Part shown: positions 37,135 to 45,468 of the stretch, piece after piece
How positions within the stretch are numbered: position 1 is the first letter of the stretch
How the letters are laid out: every line of letters begins with the position of its first letter
Assembly (NCBI RefSeq): GCF_011764545.1
Contig: NZ_AP022870.1
Location: forward strand, 9,306,001 to 9,370,000
DNA: 64,000 bases
Origin: Phytohabitans flavus
GTDB lineage: Bacteria; Actinomycetota; Actinomycetes; Mycobacteriales; Micromonosporaceae
Reading direction: 5' to 3'
The notes under the pieces: model-generated
The model's input: the letters and a program-made list of their open reading frames with translations, nothing else
What the model was told of the DNA's origin: nothing
Databases searched by the model: none
Translations under genes and position numbers: made by a program

Positions 37135-38100
37135 TCAGGAGGCGTAGGCCTCCAGACGCTTCGCGCGGCTGGGGTGGCGCAGCTTCAGCAGCGTGACCTT
37201 TTCGATCTGGCGGATCCGCTCGCGGGAGAGGCCGAACTCGCGGCCCACCTCGTCGAGCGTGCGCTGGCGGCCGTCGTCGAGGCCGAAGCGGAGGCGGATC
37301 ACGGCCTGCTCCCGCTGGGAGAGCGTGGCGAGCACGATCTCGACCTCGCTGCGCAGCTCTCCCTGCGCGACGCTGTCGCCCGGCTCCTCGCGGGGGTCGA
37401 CGCCCGCCACGAAGTCACCGAGCGCGCTCTCGCCGTCTTCGCCCACGGCCTGGTCGAGGCTGACCGGCTCCCGGTCGTACGAGATCAGCTCGATCACCTG
37501 GAACTCCGGCACGCTCATCGCCTTGGCGATCTCGGCGATCGTGGGCTCGTGGCCGAGCGTGGTGCTGAGGTCGCGGCGGGCGCGCACCATGCGGTTCACC
37601 TGCTCGACCATGTGCACCGGAATCCGGATGGTGCGGGCCTGGTCGGCCATGGCGCGGGTGATGGCTTGGCGGATCCACCAGGTGGCGTAGGTGGAGAATT
37701 TGTAGCCCTTGGTGTAGTCGAATTTTTCGACGGCGCGGATGAGGCCGAGGTTGCCTTCCTGGATGAGGTCGAGGAAGGCCATTCCGCGACCGGTGTAGCG
37801 CTTGGCGATGCTGACCACCAGCCGCAGGTTGGCCTCGAGTAGGTGGTCCTTTGCCGCGCGACCCTCGACCGCGATGGTCGCCAGGTCCTCCCGTATGGCC
37901 GGCGGAAGCGTCGCGTCGGCGAGCTTCTCCTCGGCGAAGAGCCCGGCCTCGATGCGCTTGGCCAGCTCGACCTCCTGAACGGCGGTGAGCAGTTTGGTCC
38001 GACCGATACCGTTCAGATATGCCCGGACCAGGTCGGCCGACACTCCGCGCTCGTCCGTGGCATCGAGGTCGGCATCGAGGGTGAGCTCGTTGTCGTTCAT
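37135..38100 (-). CDS. Group 2 RNA polymerase sigma factor (SigB/HrdD-like)
   Basis: A 321-residue sigma-70 factor lacking the long N-terminal extension of the principal sigma. Region 1.2 ([20 protein letters not shown]), region 2 ([60 protein letters not shown]), region 3 and region 4 ([36 protein letters not shown]) are complete. The ATG at 38100 has AAAGGTGG upstream; the frame extends 15 codons further. Region 2 is nearly identical to the principal sigma at 51438. It corresponds in order to mycobacterial sigB, a stationary-phase/stress sigma, so that role is inferred. Confidence 0.9.
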   Translation of the reverse strand: MNDNELTLDADLDATDERGVSADLVRAYLNGIGRTKLLTAVQEVELAKRIEAGLFAEEKLADATLPPAIREDLATIAVEGRAAKDHLLEANLRLVVSIAKRYTGRGMAFLDLIQEGNLGLIRAVEKFDYTKGYKFSTYATWWIRQAITRAMADQARTIRIPVHMVEQVNRMVRARRDLSTTLGHEPTIAEIAKAMSVPEFQVIELISYDREPVSLDQAVGEDGESALGDFVAGVDPREEPGDSVAQGELRSEVEIVLATLSQREQAVIRLRFGLDDGRQRTLDEVGREFGLSRERIRQIEKVTLLKLRHPSRAKRLEAYAS

Positions 38101-38346
38101 TTGCAGGACCACCTTTAGTCGCCTCCCCGCGTCGACAAGTGGCACGCGTCCCAGCCGCCTGAGTGGCGCTGGTGAGAAAAGCTTGGCGGTCGGGGCGTGA
38201 AGCGGGAGTGAGGCGAGCGTTCCGTGGCACTAATCCGGTAGTTGAATAGCCCGGCGTACGCCTTTTGGGGGAAATGTCGGCGGTTGCTGCCTGGGGTTAG
38301 TGTGCTGGGGTCGCAATAGCTCTAACCCCAGGTCCGGGAGGACGAC

Positions 38347-39135
38347 GTGGTCTTCAAGCGCATGTTGCAGGCGATGGGCGTGGGAGGCCCGTCGGTGGAG
38401 ACGGTGCTCAGCAACCCCAACTGCCGTCCAGGTGGCTACCTGGAGGGCCAGGTGCACGTGGTCGGCGGCGACCACCCGGTCGACGTCGAGTACGTGGCCG
38501 TTGGCCTGGTCACGCGGGTCGAGGTGGAGAGCGGCGACTCTGAGTACGACACCACCCAGGAGTTCCACCGCCAGCGCCTGACCGGCTCGTTCCGGCTGGT
38601 CCCGGGCGGGCGCCACGACGTGCCGTTCCGGTTCGGCGTGCCGTGGGAGACCCCGATCACCGAGCTGTACGGGCAGCACCTGCACGGTATGACCATGGGC
38701 CTGCGCACGGAGCTCGAGGTGGCCCGCGCGGTCGACAAGGGTGACCTGGACGCGGTTGCGGTGCACCCGCTGCCGGCCCAGGAGCGGATCCTGGACGCCC
38801 TGCTCAGGCTCGGTTTCCGCTTCAGCCGGGCCGACGTCGAGCGGGGCCGCATCTACGGGGTGCAGCAGGCGCTGCCGTTCTACCAGGAGATCGAGTTCTA
38901 CCCGGCGCCGCAGTACGCGCGGGCGTTCAACCAGCTCGAGGTCACCTTCCTGCCCACGCCGACCCAACTCCAGGTCGTGCTGGAGCTCGACAAACGGGCC
39001 GGCGTCTTCACCGAGGGCCGCGACGCGTTCGGCCGCTTCACGGTGGACTACGCGGGAGCCGAGCAGGCCGACTGGGCCAGCCAACTGGACGGCTGGCTCC
39101 GCCAGTCGGCTCAACGTCGGGGCCTGTTCTTCTAA
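38347..39135 (+). CDS. Spo0M family protein (arrestin-like)
   Basis: A 262-residue cytoplasmic protein starting MVFKRMLQAMGVGGPSVETV (GTG start). The N-terminal two-thirds is the Spo0M arrestin-like beta-sandwich, with YLEGQVHVVGGDHPVDVEYV, HRQRLTGSFRLVPGGRHDVP and PITELYGQ. In Bacillus, Spo0M affects sporulation and links to cytoskeletal and division proteins; in actinomycetes the role is not settled. It is divergent from the group 2 sigma gene and followed by a strong terminator. Confidence 0.9.
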   Translation: MVFKRMLQAMGVGGPSVETVLSNPNCRPGGYLEGQVHVVGGDHPVDVEYVAVGLVTRVEVESGDSEYDTTQEFHRQRLTGSFRLVPGGRHDVPFRFGVPWETPITELYGQHLHGMTMGLRTELEVARAVDKGDLDAVAVHPLPAQERILDALLRLGFRFSRADVERGRIYGVQQALPFYQEIEFYPAPQYARAFNQLEVTFLPTPTQLQVVLELDKRAGVFTEGRDAFGRFTVDYAGAEQADWASQLDGWLRQSAQRRGLFF

Positions 39136-39163
39136 ATCTCGTTCTTTCTCAATCTCGAAACAA

Positions 39164-39194
39164 CGAAGCCCGCCGCCGACCGCGGCGGGCTTCG
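39164..39194 (+). terminator. Terminator after the Spo0M gene
   Basis: Near-perfect stem CGAAGCCCGCCG / CGGCGGGCTTCG with a short GC loop, starting 28 bp after the stop. The T-run is minimal, as is usual in high-GC actinomycetes. Confidence 0.75.
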
Positions 39195-39230
39195 TCATGC
39201 AACGCACCCTCGCCGCAGACAGAGCAGAAT

Positions 39231-39302
39231 CCGAGCTACCGCGACGTCCGCGGTGGTCCAGACCGCCGCTCCCGCAGCCTCACCCTCCGCGCTTCACAAC
39301 CC
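39231..39302 (+). repeat. Dispersed repeat R1, copy f (forward, unpaired)
   Basis: Begins CCGAGCTACCGCGACGTCCG, central dyad variant GGTCCAGACC, ends GCGCTTCACAACCC. No reverse partner is seen before the dtd gene at 39418, unlike the other forward copies. Confidence 0.82.
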
Positions 39303-39417
39303 ACCGCCGCCCGCCGCGCAGCCAGTCCCAGAAGAACGCTGGATCTAGTCGACTCTATTTCTATGGAGTGTGTGTGGATCAATGCAGGCTGGATGGATGT
39401 CCGGGGCGAAAGCGCGC

Positions 39418-39840
39418 CTAAATGTCGAGGAGGATTGTCCGAGGGCCTACGTTGACGCTTTCCACGAGCATGTGGGCGCGGAAGCGGCCGGTGGCGACCT
39501 TCGCGCCGCGGGACTCCAGGGCCTTGACGAACGCGATCACCAGTGGCTCGGCGACCTCGGCCGGGGCGGCCGCGCCCCACGACGGGCGGCGGCCCTTGCG
39601 GGCGTCGCCGTAGAGGGTGAACTGGCTGACCACCAGCACCGGCGCGTCCAGGTCGGCGGCTGAGCGTTCCTCGTCGAGGATGCGCATCTCCCACACCTTG
39701 CGGGCCATGGTCTCGGCGGTCGCGGGCGTGTCCGAGTGGGTGACCCCGAGGAGCACCAGCAGGCCCTCCTCGATCTCGCCGACCACCTCGCCGTCGACCG
39801 TCACGCTCGCCCGGCCGACGGTCTGTACGACAGCGCGCAT
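39418..39840 (-). CDS. dtd: D-aminoacyl-tRNA deacylase Dtd
   Basis: A 140-residue homodimeric enzyme that removes D-amino acids (and glycine from tRNA-Ala) from mischarged tRNAs. The SQFTLYGD active-site motif is intact. The second motif, usually NxGPxT near the C-terminus, reads NVGPRTILL, so position 2 differs from the common NDGP or NSGP and is worth noting. The N-terminus [18 protein letters not shown] is canonical. The next gene upstream on this strand ends 4 bp away, so both may share a transcript. Confidence 0.93.
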   Translation of the reverse strand: MRAVVQTVGRASVTVDGEVVGEIEEGLLVLLGVTHSDTPATAETMARKVWEMRILDEERSAADLDAPVLVVSQFTLYGDARKGRRPSWGAAAPAEVAEPLVIAFVKALESRGAKVATGRFRAHMLVESVNVGPRTILLDI

Positions 39841-39844
39841 CCGG

Positions 39845-41305
39845 TCAGTCCTCCGGGAGCAGGATGCCGCGCTCCACCAGGTGGGCGACGATCGGCACCG
39901 CGGCCTCGGCGAGGTCGGACTCGGTCACCTCGTGCGCGACCGCCAGCACGCTGATCTGGTCGCGCAGCGGCACCTGCCCGTCGCAGCCGCCCACCAGCGC
40001 CAGCACCAGCGGGTCGATCTCCTCGCTCCAGCGCAGGCCGTGCGGCATCGCCAGCACCTGCCGGTCCACCGCCCAGCCCTCGGGCCCCATCGTGGCCTCC
40101 TGCCGCAGCTGCAAGCCCTCGGCCGCCCGGTAGCGCTGGGCGAGGAGGCCGGCCGCGTCGTGTACCCGGAGGAACTGCTGGCGGTCGAACCAGGCCGCCA
40201 CCTGCGCGCCCAGCGGGCCCGCGACCTGCTGGCGCAGGTCTTCGATCCGGACCACCGGGTCGTCGGTGCCGGAGCGGCGGAGGGTGATCAACCCGAAGCC
40301 CACGGCCTCGATCTTGTTGGCGTCGAACCAGTCGAGCCACTCGGCCTTGCGGGCTGGGTCGCGCACCTCGCCCGCGTCGGATATCCACAGATCCACGTAG
40401 GACACCGGATCGGCCACCTCGCGCTGGATCACCCACGCGTCGAGGCCGGTGCCGGCCACCCACCCGGCCACGCGGTCGCCCCAGTCCTCGCCGGTGACGT
40501 ACGCCCAGTTGGCCAGGTACTGCATCGTGCCGCCCTCGGTCAGCAGGTCCGGCGCGGCGGCGGCCAGCTCGGCGGCCAGGGCGTCGCTCGGGCGCCCAGA
40601 GTCGCGGTACGCGTGGGTGGCCGTCCCCGGCCCCACCACGAACGGCGGGTTGCTCACCACAAGGTCGAAGCGGCGCCCCGCGACCGGCGCGACCATGTCA
40701 CCGCGCAGCAGCTCCCAGTCCATGCCGTTGAGCGCGGCGGTCGTGGCGGCGAAGCTGAGCGCCCGCTCACTCACATCGGTGCCGGTCACGGTGGTGGCGT
40801 GCTGGGTGAGGTGCAGCGCCTGCACCCCGCAGCCGACGCCCAGGTCGAGCGCCGACCCCACCGGGCGGCGGATCGTGGCGCCGGCCAGCGTGGTGGAGGC
40901 GCCGCCCACGCCGAGTACGTGGTCGGGCGCGAGCGGTATGCCGGGATGTGCCGCGGCGGGCAGGTCGGCGAGGACCCACCACGAGTCGCCGTACGCCTCC
41001 AGGTCGAGCCCCTGCCGCAGCCCGTCGCCGTGTGGCACGACGAGCCCGGCGGCCAGCGCGTCGGCGAGGGGGAGCGGCGCGAACGCGGCCTCCACGGCGG
41101 CGGTCGGCTCGGTCTGCCCGCACACGAAGAGCCGGATCAGCGTGGCCAGCGGGTCACGGTCGGCGGTGGCGCGCAGCGCGGCCCGGAAGTCGTTGCGGGA
41201 CACGCCCGCGGTCGCCGCCGGGCCGAGGCGCTCGGCGATGCCGCTGGCGGTGTAGTCGGTCAGGGCGGTACGGAGCTGATCGACGCCCTTGTCGGTGAGA
41301 AGCAT
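39845..41305 (-). CDS. SAM-dependent methyltransferase with N-terminal DUF7059-like domain
   Basis: A 486-residue protein. Residues 1-140 form an N-terminal domain typical of actinobacterial proteins of this type. A class I methyltransferase domain follows (about 145-290) with [15 protein letters not shown] as motif I and the amino-methylating motif NPPF in [19 protein letters not shown] proteins methylate N5 of glutamine or exocyclic amines, as in PrmC, HemK and rRNA methylases; the substrate is unknown. The C-terminal 190 residues include [20 protein letters not shown]. It abuts the upstream DUF985 gene without a gap. Confidence 0.85.
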   Translation of the reverse strand: MLLTDKGVDQLRTALTDYTASGIAERLGPAATAGVSRNDFRAALRATADRDPLATLIRLFVCGQTEPTAAVEAAFAPLPLADALAAGLVVPHGDGLRQGLDLEAYGDSWWVLADLPAAAHPGIPLAPDHVLGVGGASTTLAGATIRRPVGSALDLGVGCGVQALHLTQHATTVTGTDVSERALSFAATTAALNGMDWELLRGDMVAPVAGRRFDLVVSNPPFVVGPGTATHAYRDSGRPSDALAAELAAAAPDLLTEGGTMQYLANWAYVTGEDWGDRVAGWVAGTGLDAWVIQREVADPVSYVDLWISDAGEVRDPARKAEWLDWFDANKIEAVGFGLITLRRSGTDDPVVRIEDLRQQVAGPLGAQVAAWFDRQQFLRVHDAAGLLAQRYRAAEGLQLRQEATMGPEGWAVDRQVLAMPHGLRWSEEIDPLVLALVGGCDGQVPLRDQISVLAVAHEVTESDLAEAAVPIVAHLVERGILLPED

Positions 41306-41800
41306 CTAGTCCATCCGGAAGTCTGCGAAGTCGAAGCCGGGCGCCACCACGCAGCTGACCAGCACCGGCTGGTCGCCAGCGGGCACCGCGGCCTGCCACA
41401 CGCCGCCCGGCACCAGCACCTGCGGGCGCTGGCCGGCGGCGATGTCGTTGCCCAGGATGGCGGTCTCCTGGTCCTGGACCGAGCCGGCGACCGCGACCTC
41501 GGGCTCGCGGAGGGAGCGCCAGGCGGCGGTACCGTGCATGCGCAGCTCCAGCGGGCCGCCCGAGTGCCACAGCCACAGCTCGTCCGAGCGCACCACGTGC
41601 CACCGCGACTCCTCGCCGGGGTGGAGCAGGAAGTAGATCGCGGTGGCGGCGCGGCGTGGCCCGCCGTAGCCTTCCGGCTCGAACGCGTGGTCGCTGCGCC
41701 AGGTCTCCCGGAACCACCCGCCCTCCGGGTGCGGAGCGAGGTCGAGCTGCTCGGCGAGCGGCGGTCGTGGTGTCGTCACGGGGTCATTCTGTCGGGTCAC
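41306..41800 (-). CDS. DUF985 cupin-fold protein
   Basis: A 164-residue single-domain cupin. Conserved features include LDLAPHPEGGWFRETWRS, TAIYFLLHPGEESRWHVVRS (with the cupin histidine) and the closing VSCVVAPGFDFADFRM. The family is widespread and uncharacterised; some members resemble sugar epimerase or metal-binding cupins. It overlaps the upstream dehydrogenase gene by 4 bases, so the three genes 39845-42915 form an operon. Confidence 0.88.
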   Translation of the reverse strand: MTRQNDPVTTPRPPLAEQLDLAPHPEGGWFRETWRSDHAFEPEGYGGPRRAATAIYFLLHPGEESRWHVVRSDELWLWHSGGPLELRMHGTAAWRSLREPEVAVAGSVQDQETAILGNDIAAGQRPQVLVPGGVWQAAVPAGDQPVLVSCVVAPGFDFADFRMD

Positions 41801-42915
41801 GCGCGGGCCGGGTGGCGAAGGATGCGATCGTCACCGTCCCGGAGGTCCCCGCGCCCGTCCCGGTTGGAGGTGGCCAGCCACAGGGCGCCGTCGGGGGCGA
41901 CCTCGACCGTGCGGAGCCGGCCGTAGCGGTCGCGCAGCTCGGCGCGGGGCTCGCCGGCCTGACCTTCGTTCAGCGGTACGGTCCAGAGCCGCTCGCCGCG
42001 CAGCGCCGCCACGTACAGCGTGTCGCCGGAGATCGCCGCGCCGGACGGGGAGGCCTCGTCGGTGGACCAGGTGACGATCGGGTTGGTGAACCGCCCACCC
42101 CTTGTGTCGCCCTCGCCCTCCACGTCGGGCCAGCCGTAGTTTCTGCCCGGCTCGATGCGGTTGACCTCGTCGAGGCGGTTCTGGCCGAACTCGGTCGCGT
42201 ACATCCGGCCGGCGCTGTCCCACGCCAGCCCCTGCACATTGCGGTGACCGAGCGTGTACACCGGGGAGCCGGCCCGCGGGTTGCCCGGCGCCGGCTCGCC
42301 CTCCGGCGTCAGGCGCAGGATCTTGCCGTTGGGACTGTCCGGGCTCTGGGAGGAGGCGGTGTTGGCGGCGTCGCCGGTGCCGGCGTACAGCATGCCGTCC
42401 GGCCCGAACTTGATCCGCCCTCCATTGTGGTTACCCGCCTTGCGGATGCCGTCGAAGATGACCTCCGGCCGGCCGCCGTCCAGCCGGAAACGCACGATGC
42501 GGTTGTCGGAGTCGGAGGTGAAGTACGCGTACACCCACCGGTCCTGGGCGTAGTCGGGCGAGACCGCCAGCCCCAGCAGCCCGCCCTCGCCGCCCGGGTC
42601 GACGCCCGGCACCTCGTACACCTCGCGCGCCTGGCCGCCGCCCGGCGACACCTGAAGGACGCGGCCCGTGTCGCGCTCCGCGACCAGAGCGTTGCCGTCC
42701 GGCAGGAACGCGAGTCCCCACGGCACGTCCAGCCCGCTCGCCACCTGCTGGGGCGCGCCGAGGTCGGGCGGGCCGCCGGGGGTGCTCGTAGCGCCCTCCG
42801 AGGTGGTCGGCGTCGGCACGGTGGGCGCCGCCAGGGTCGGGCCGCCGTCGCCGCCGTCGTCCGAGCAGGCGGCCAGCGACGCCACCAGGCCGAGTGCCAC
42901 CACGGTCTTCCGCAC
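41797..42915 (-). CDS. PQQ-dependent sugar dehydrogenase-like lipoprotein
   Basis: A 372-residue exported beta-propeller enzyme. The lipoprotein signal peptide ends at a lipobox (VASLAAC, C17), followed by a Thr/Pro linker to about 50. The soluble glucose/sorbosone dehydrogenase domain has VPWGLAFLPDGNALVAERD, GEGGLLGLAVSPDYAQD, NHNGGRIKFGPDGMLYAGTGD, LGHRNVQGLAWD and EVNRIEPGRNYGWPDVEG. These are the six-bladed propeller signatures of the PQQ-binding Asd/Gdh-B family (YliI-like aldose oxidation). It is the first gene of an operon with the DUF985 gene. Confidence 0.9.
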   Translation of the reverse strand: MRKTVVALGLVASLAACSDDGGDGGPTLAAPTVPTPTTSEGATSTPGGPPDLGAPQQVASGLDVPWGLAFLPDGNALVAERDTGRVLQVSPGGGQAREVYEVPGVDPGGEGGLLGLAVSPDYAQDRWVYAYFTSDSDNRIVRFRLDGGRPEVIFDGIRKAGNHNGGRIKFGPDGMLYAGTGDAANTASSQSPDSPNGKILRLTPEGEPAPGNPRAGSPVYTLGHRNVQGLAWDSAGRMYATEFGQNRLDEVNRIEPGRNYGWPDVEGEGDTRGGRFTNPIVTWSTDEASPSGAAISGDTLYVAALRGERLWTVPLNEGQAGEPRAELRDRYGRLRTVEVAPDGALWLATSNRDGRGDLRDGDDRILRHPARA

Positions 42916-42940
42916 GGTCGTGCCCCTCTCCTCGGCGGTC

Positions 42941-42999
42941 CCGATCAGACGCTGCCCTGATCGGACGCGGCCTCCGATCAGACGCTGCCCCCGATCGGA
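42941..42999. repeat. Two tandem CCGATCAGACGCTGCCC units
   Basis: Two copies of CCGATCAGACGCTGCCC, each followed by a GATCGGAC half, at 42941-42965 and 42974-42999. Each unit is itself an inverted repeat with CGATC...GATCG arms. It lies 26 bp upstream of the sugar dehydrogenase start, so it could be a double operator. Confidence 0.6.
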
Positions 43000-43065
43000 C
43001 CCAGACCCGGGGCTGGGCTCCTCCGCCCGGACATTGCCAGCCCGGGGCGAAAGGCCGAGGAAAGA

Positions 43066-43626
43066 CTACTGCCGGCCGATGGCGTGTCCCTGTGAGCGGA
43101 GCCGCCGGGCCCATCCGGCGACGGTGTGCCGGGGCACGCCGAAATGCTCGGCGACCGCGGTGATCGAGCCGGTCTCCCGGTACACGTCCATGACCTGCTC
43201 CGGCTCGGGCATCCGCCGGTATGCCCGGGTGCCGGCGTCTTCGACGGCGGCCTTCTTCGTCGCCTTCTTCGCCGCCCTGGTGCTTTTCGCGGCCGCCGCC
43301 TTCTTGGCGGCGCTCTTGCGCGATCGGCGCCGCGGCGCCGGCTCGATGTCCTGGACCGGCTCGATCGGCTCGCTCGGCTCACTCGGCTCGGCCACCGGCG
43401 GCAGCGCCGTCGGTGCCGTCGGCGCGGCGAGCGCGCGGATCAGCAGATCCAGGTCGACGGGGGGCAGATCCGCCGGGGCGAGCCCGCCACCGGTGGCCGC
43501 TTGCACGGTCAGCTCGGTGATCCGGGTCTGCCCCGAGGAAATGTCCACCCGTACGGTGGTGTGTGCCGTGGCGGCGCCGGCCGCGCCGTCATTGTCCGGC
43601 GTAATGGTGATGACGTATCTACTCAC
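43066..43626 (-). CDS. Ala/Lys-rich helix-turn-helix DNA-binding protein
   Basis: A 186-residue protein. The N-terminal region starts VSRYVITITPDNDGAAGAAT and resembles a small beta domain. An acidic Pro/Glu linker (about 78-95) is followed by a basic histone-like tract RRRSRKSAAKKAAAAKSTRA (about 99-125). The C-terminus (about 138-186) is an HTH of the homeodomain-like/MerR-like class, GSITAVAEHFGVPRHTVAGW. The GTG at 43626 has AGGAGG 6 bases upstream; the frame is open further but lacks a better start. The layout suggests a nucleoid-associated or regulatory DNA-binding protein; the target is unknown. Confidence 0.78.
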   Translation of the reverse strand: MSRYVITITPDNDGAAGAATAHTTVRVDISSGQTRITELTVQAATGGGLAPADLPPVDLDLLIRALAAPTAPTALPPVAEPSEPSEPIEPVQDIEPAPRRRSRKSAAKKAAAAKSTRAAKKATKKAAVEDAGTRAYRRMPEPEQVMDVYRETGSITAVAEHFGVPRHTVAGWARRLRSQGHAIGRQ

Positions 43627-43847
43627 AGGAACCTCCTGTCCGGTGGGTCCGCCATCCGCGCCCGACCGCCGCGCCCCCGTGCGCAAGCGGCGCCCCGCAA
43701 CATTCCTCGGTGGGACGACCTGCCACATTTGTCGACGGCGTGAGATTACCCCCGAGATCGGCAATCGTGCGCTCTCTGGTGCTTTCCATAGTGGAGTCGC
43801 CACACGGCCGCCCCCGGTCGGATGGCCTATCGGGCAGGATGGGGTGC

Positions 43848-44432
43848 ATGAAGCTCAACCTGCCCATCGACGCCGAAGCCAACGAGCTGCTCCAGCGGAG
43901 CCCGCTGGCTCTGTTGGTCGGCATGATTCTGGATCAGCAATTCCCGCTGGAGCGCGCCTTCGCCGCGCCGTACGAGCTGAGCCGCCGCCTCGGGCACGAG
44001 CCGACCGCCGAGGAGCTCGCCGACTTCGACCCGGAGGCGCTGACCGCCATTTTCGCCACCCCGCCGGCACTGCACCGCTTCCCGAAGGCGATGGCCGCGC
44101 GAGTGCAGGAGGCGTGTCGCATCGTCGTCGACACGTACGACGGCGCGGCGGAGAATATCTGGACCGGCGCCGCCGACGGCAAAGATCTGCTCAAGCGGGT
44201 GGGTGCGCTGCCCGGGTTCGGCAAGCAGAAGGCGCAGATCTTCGTGGCGCTGCTCGGGAAGCGGTTCGACGTGCGGCCGGAAGGCTGGCGGGAGGCCGCT
44301 GGCGCATACGGGCCGGACGACGCGTACAAATCGGTGGCCGACATCGTCGACGCGGCCGCGCTGGTGAAGGTCCGCGAGTACAAGCAGGCGGCGAAGGCGG
44401 CCGCCAAGGCCGCGGCGGCCGAGAAGAAGTAG
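43848..44432 (+). CDS. HhH-GPD family base excision repair protein
   Basis: A 194-residue protein of the uncharacterised actinobacterial HhH-GPD family. The helix-hairpin-helix is LKRVGALPGFGKQKAQIFVALLGKRF (about 110-140). The catalytic aspartate seen in EndoIII/AlkA enzymes is not clear at the usual place, so glycosylase activity is uncertain. The N-terminus MKLNLPIDAEANELLQRSPL and LLVGMILDQQFPLERAFAAP match the family. The C-terminus is a Lys/Ala tail. Confidence 0.85.
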   Translation: MKLNLPIDAEANELLQRSPLALLVGMILDQQFPLERAFAAPYELSRRLGHEPTAEELADFDPEALTAIFATPPALHRFPKAMAARVQEACRIVVDTYDGAAENIWTGAADGKDLLKRVGALPGFGKQKAQIFVALLGKRFDVRPEGWREAAGAYGPDDAYKSVADIVDAAALVKVREYKQAAKAAAKAAAAEKK

Positions 44433-44444
44433 CCCTTCCGCCGC

Positions 44445-44756
44445 TCAGGCGGCGCGCGGGTGGGCGAGCGACGCGATCGCCCGGCGCACGTCGGCGAGCG
44501 AGACGGTGGCCGACTCGTCGAGGTCGGCCAGCCCGGCCTCGATCCACTGCCGCATCAGCGTGGTCACGCCTATGCCGCGCGCCTCGGCGGCCTCCCGCAC
44601 CCGCTCATACGTGTCGACGGGCAGCCGCACGGATCGGCTGACCATGGGCACGTCGCTGTCCGGGGTGGGCAACTCCGCCGGTGACCCCTCGTCGATAAGC
44701 TCCGCGAGCCGCTCGCCGCCCTCGTGGAACTCCTTGAGCGCGTCGTTCCTATTCAT
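44445..44756 (-). CDS. Ribbon-helix-helix antitoxin (BrnA-like)
   Basis: A 103-residue protein. The RHH DNA-binding motif is SRSVRLPVDTYERVREAAEA (about 40-60), followed by GIGVTTLMRQWIEAGL. It overlaps the upstream gene by 4 bases and is the second gene of the pair, the toxin-then-antitoxin order of BrnT/BrnA systems. A perfect 20-bp palindrome just upstream of the first gene is a suitable autoregulatory operator. The antitoxin role is inferred from context and domain. Confidence 0.75.
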   Translation of the reverse strand: MNRNDALKEFHEGGERLAELIDEGSPAELPTPDSDVPMVSRSVRLPVDTYERVREAAEARGIGVTTLMRQWIEAGLADLDESATVSLADVRRAIASLAHPRAA

Positions 44757-45040
44757 CGTCGCCACCCCTGCTGTGCCTCGTCGTACCGCTTGGACTCGAC
44801 GTCGGTCAGGTCGCGGCCGGACAGGACATCCCAGTCGTTGTCGCCGCGGTCCGCCTCGATGAGCAGGATCGCGATCCGCCGCCCCCGCCCGGTCGCCGCG
44901 TAGACCACCATGACGTCGTCGCCCAAGTGCCGGATGATCCGGCGCGTGCTGTGGAGTGCTTCCCAAACCTCGCCCGGAGTCACCTCATAGAGCCGCAGGT
45001 TGGCTAGGCCCTCCTCGGTGAAGCTGAACCTGCTGCCCAC
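44753..45040 (-). CDS. Putative toxin of a BrnT/RelE-like toxin-antitoxin pair
   Basis: A 95-residue protein starting MGSRFSFTEEGLANLRLYEV. It contains VTPGEVWEALHSTRRIIRHL, VVYAATGRGRRIAILLIEAD and DWDVLSGRDLTDVESKRYDE. The compact alpha/beta pattern and the closing segment resemble BrnT-type RNase toxins of the RelE superfamily, but similarity is weak by eye. It is the first gene of a two-gene operon with an RHH protein and is preceded by a palindromic operator-like site. Confidence 0.68.
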   Translation of the reverse strand: MGSRFSFTEEGLANLRLYEVTPGEVWEALHSTRRIIRHLGDDVMVVYAATGRGRRIAILLIEADRGDNDWDVLSGRDLTDVESKRYDEAQQGWRR

Positions 45041-45048
45041 GCGGCGAG

Positions 45049-45068
45049 CGTACCACGTACGTGGTACG
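45049..45068. promoter_or_regulatory. Perfect 20-bp palindrome upstream of the toxin-antitoxin operon
   Basis: CGTACCACGTACGTGGTACG is its own reverse complement and begins 9 bp upstream of the toxin start. RHH antitoxins usually bind such sites and repress their own operon. It also lies 41 bp upstream of the divergent DUF3099 gene. Confidence 0.75.
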
Positions 45069-45108
45069 TAGGCCGGTCCATGTTCGCGCCGGTCAAGCGG
45101 GTGGAAGT

Positions 45109-45468
45109 ATGGGTCGGGTGAAGCGAAAGGCCGCGCGGCCGATCCTGATCACCGACGCCGACCGCAGCCAGGCGGAGCAGTTGCACCACCGCCAGGTGCG
45201 GTACGTCCTGATGATGTCCATCCGAGGTGTCTGCCTGTTGGTGGCCGCCATCCTGGTGGGCGTCAAGGCGCCGCTGCTCTGGCTCTGGCTGCCACTCTGT
45301 CTGCTCGGTATGGTCCTGATCCCGTGGCTGGCCGTGCTCCTGGCCAACGACCGGCCGCCCAAGGAGCAGTACCGCTTCCGGCACAGGCATACCGAGGCGG
45401 AGGAGGAAGCCCCTCAGCGGGAGCTTCCGAACACAACCCCGCCCCGCACGATCGACGCCGACAGCTAG
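45109..45468 (+). CDS. DUF3099 membrane protein
   Basis: A 119-residue protein with two membrane helices (about 36-55 and 58-80) flanked by basic cytoplasmic ends: KRKAARPILITDADRSQAEQ before and RPPKEQYRFRHRH after. This is the DUF3099 pattern, conserved in Actinobacteria near sigB in mycobacteria. Function unknown. The ATG at 45109 is chosen, a GTG at 45118 is possible. Its last 4 bases overlap the stop of the opposing kinase gene. Confidence 0.85.
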   Translation: MGRVKRKAARPILITDADRSQAEQLHHRQVRYVLMMSIRGVCLLVAAILVGVKAPLLWLWLPLCLLGMVLIPWLAVLLANDRPPKEQYRFRHRHTEAEEEAPQRELPNTTPPRTIDADS

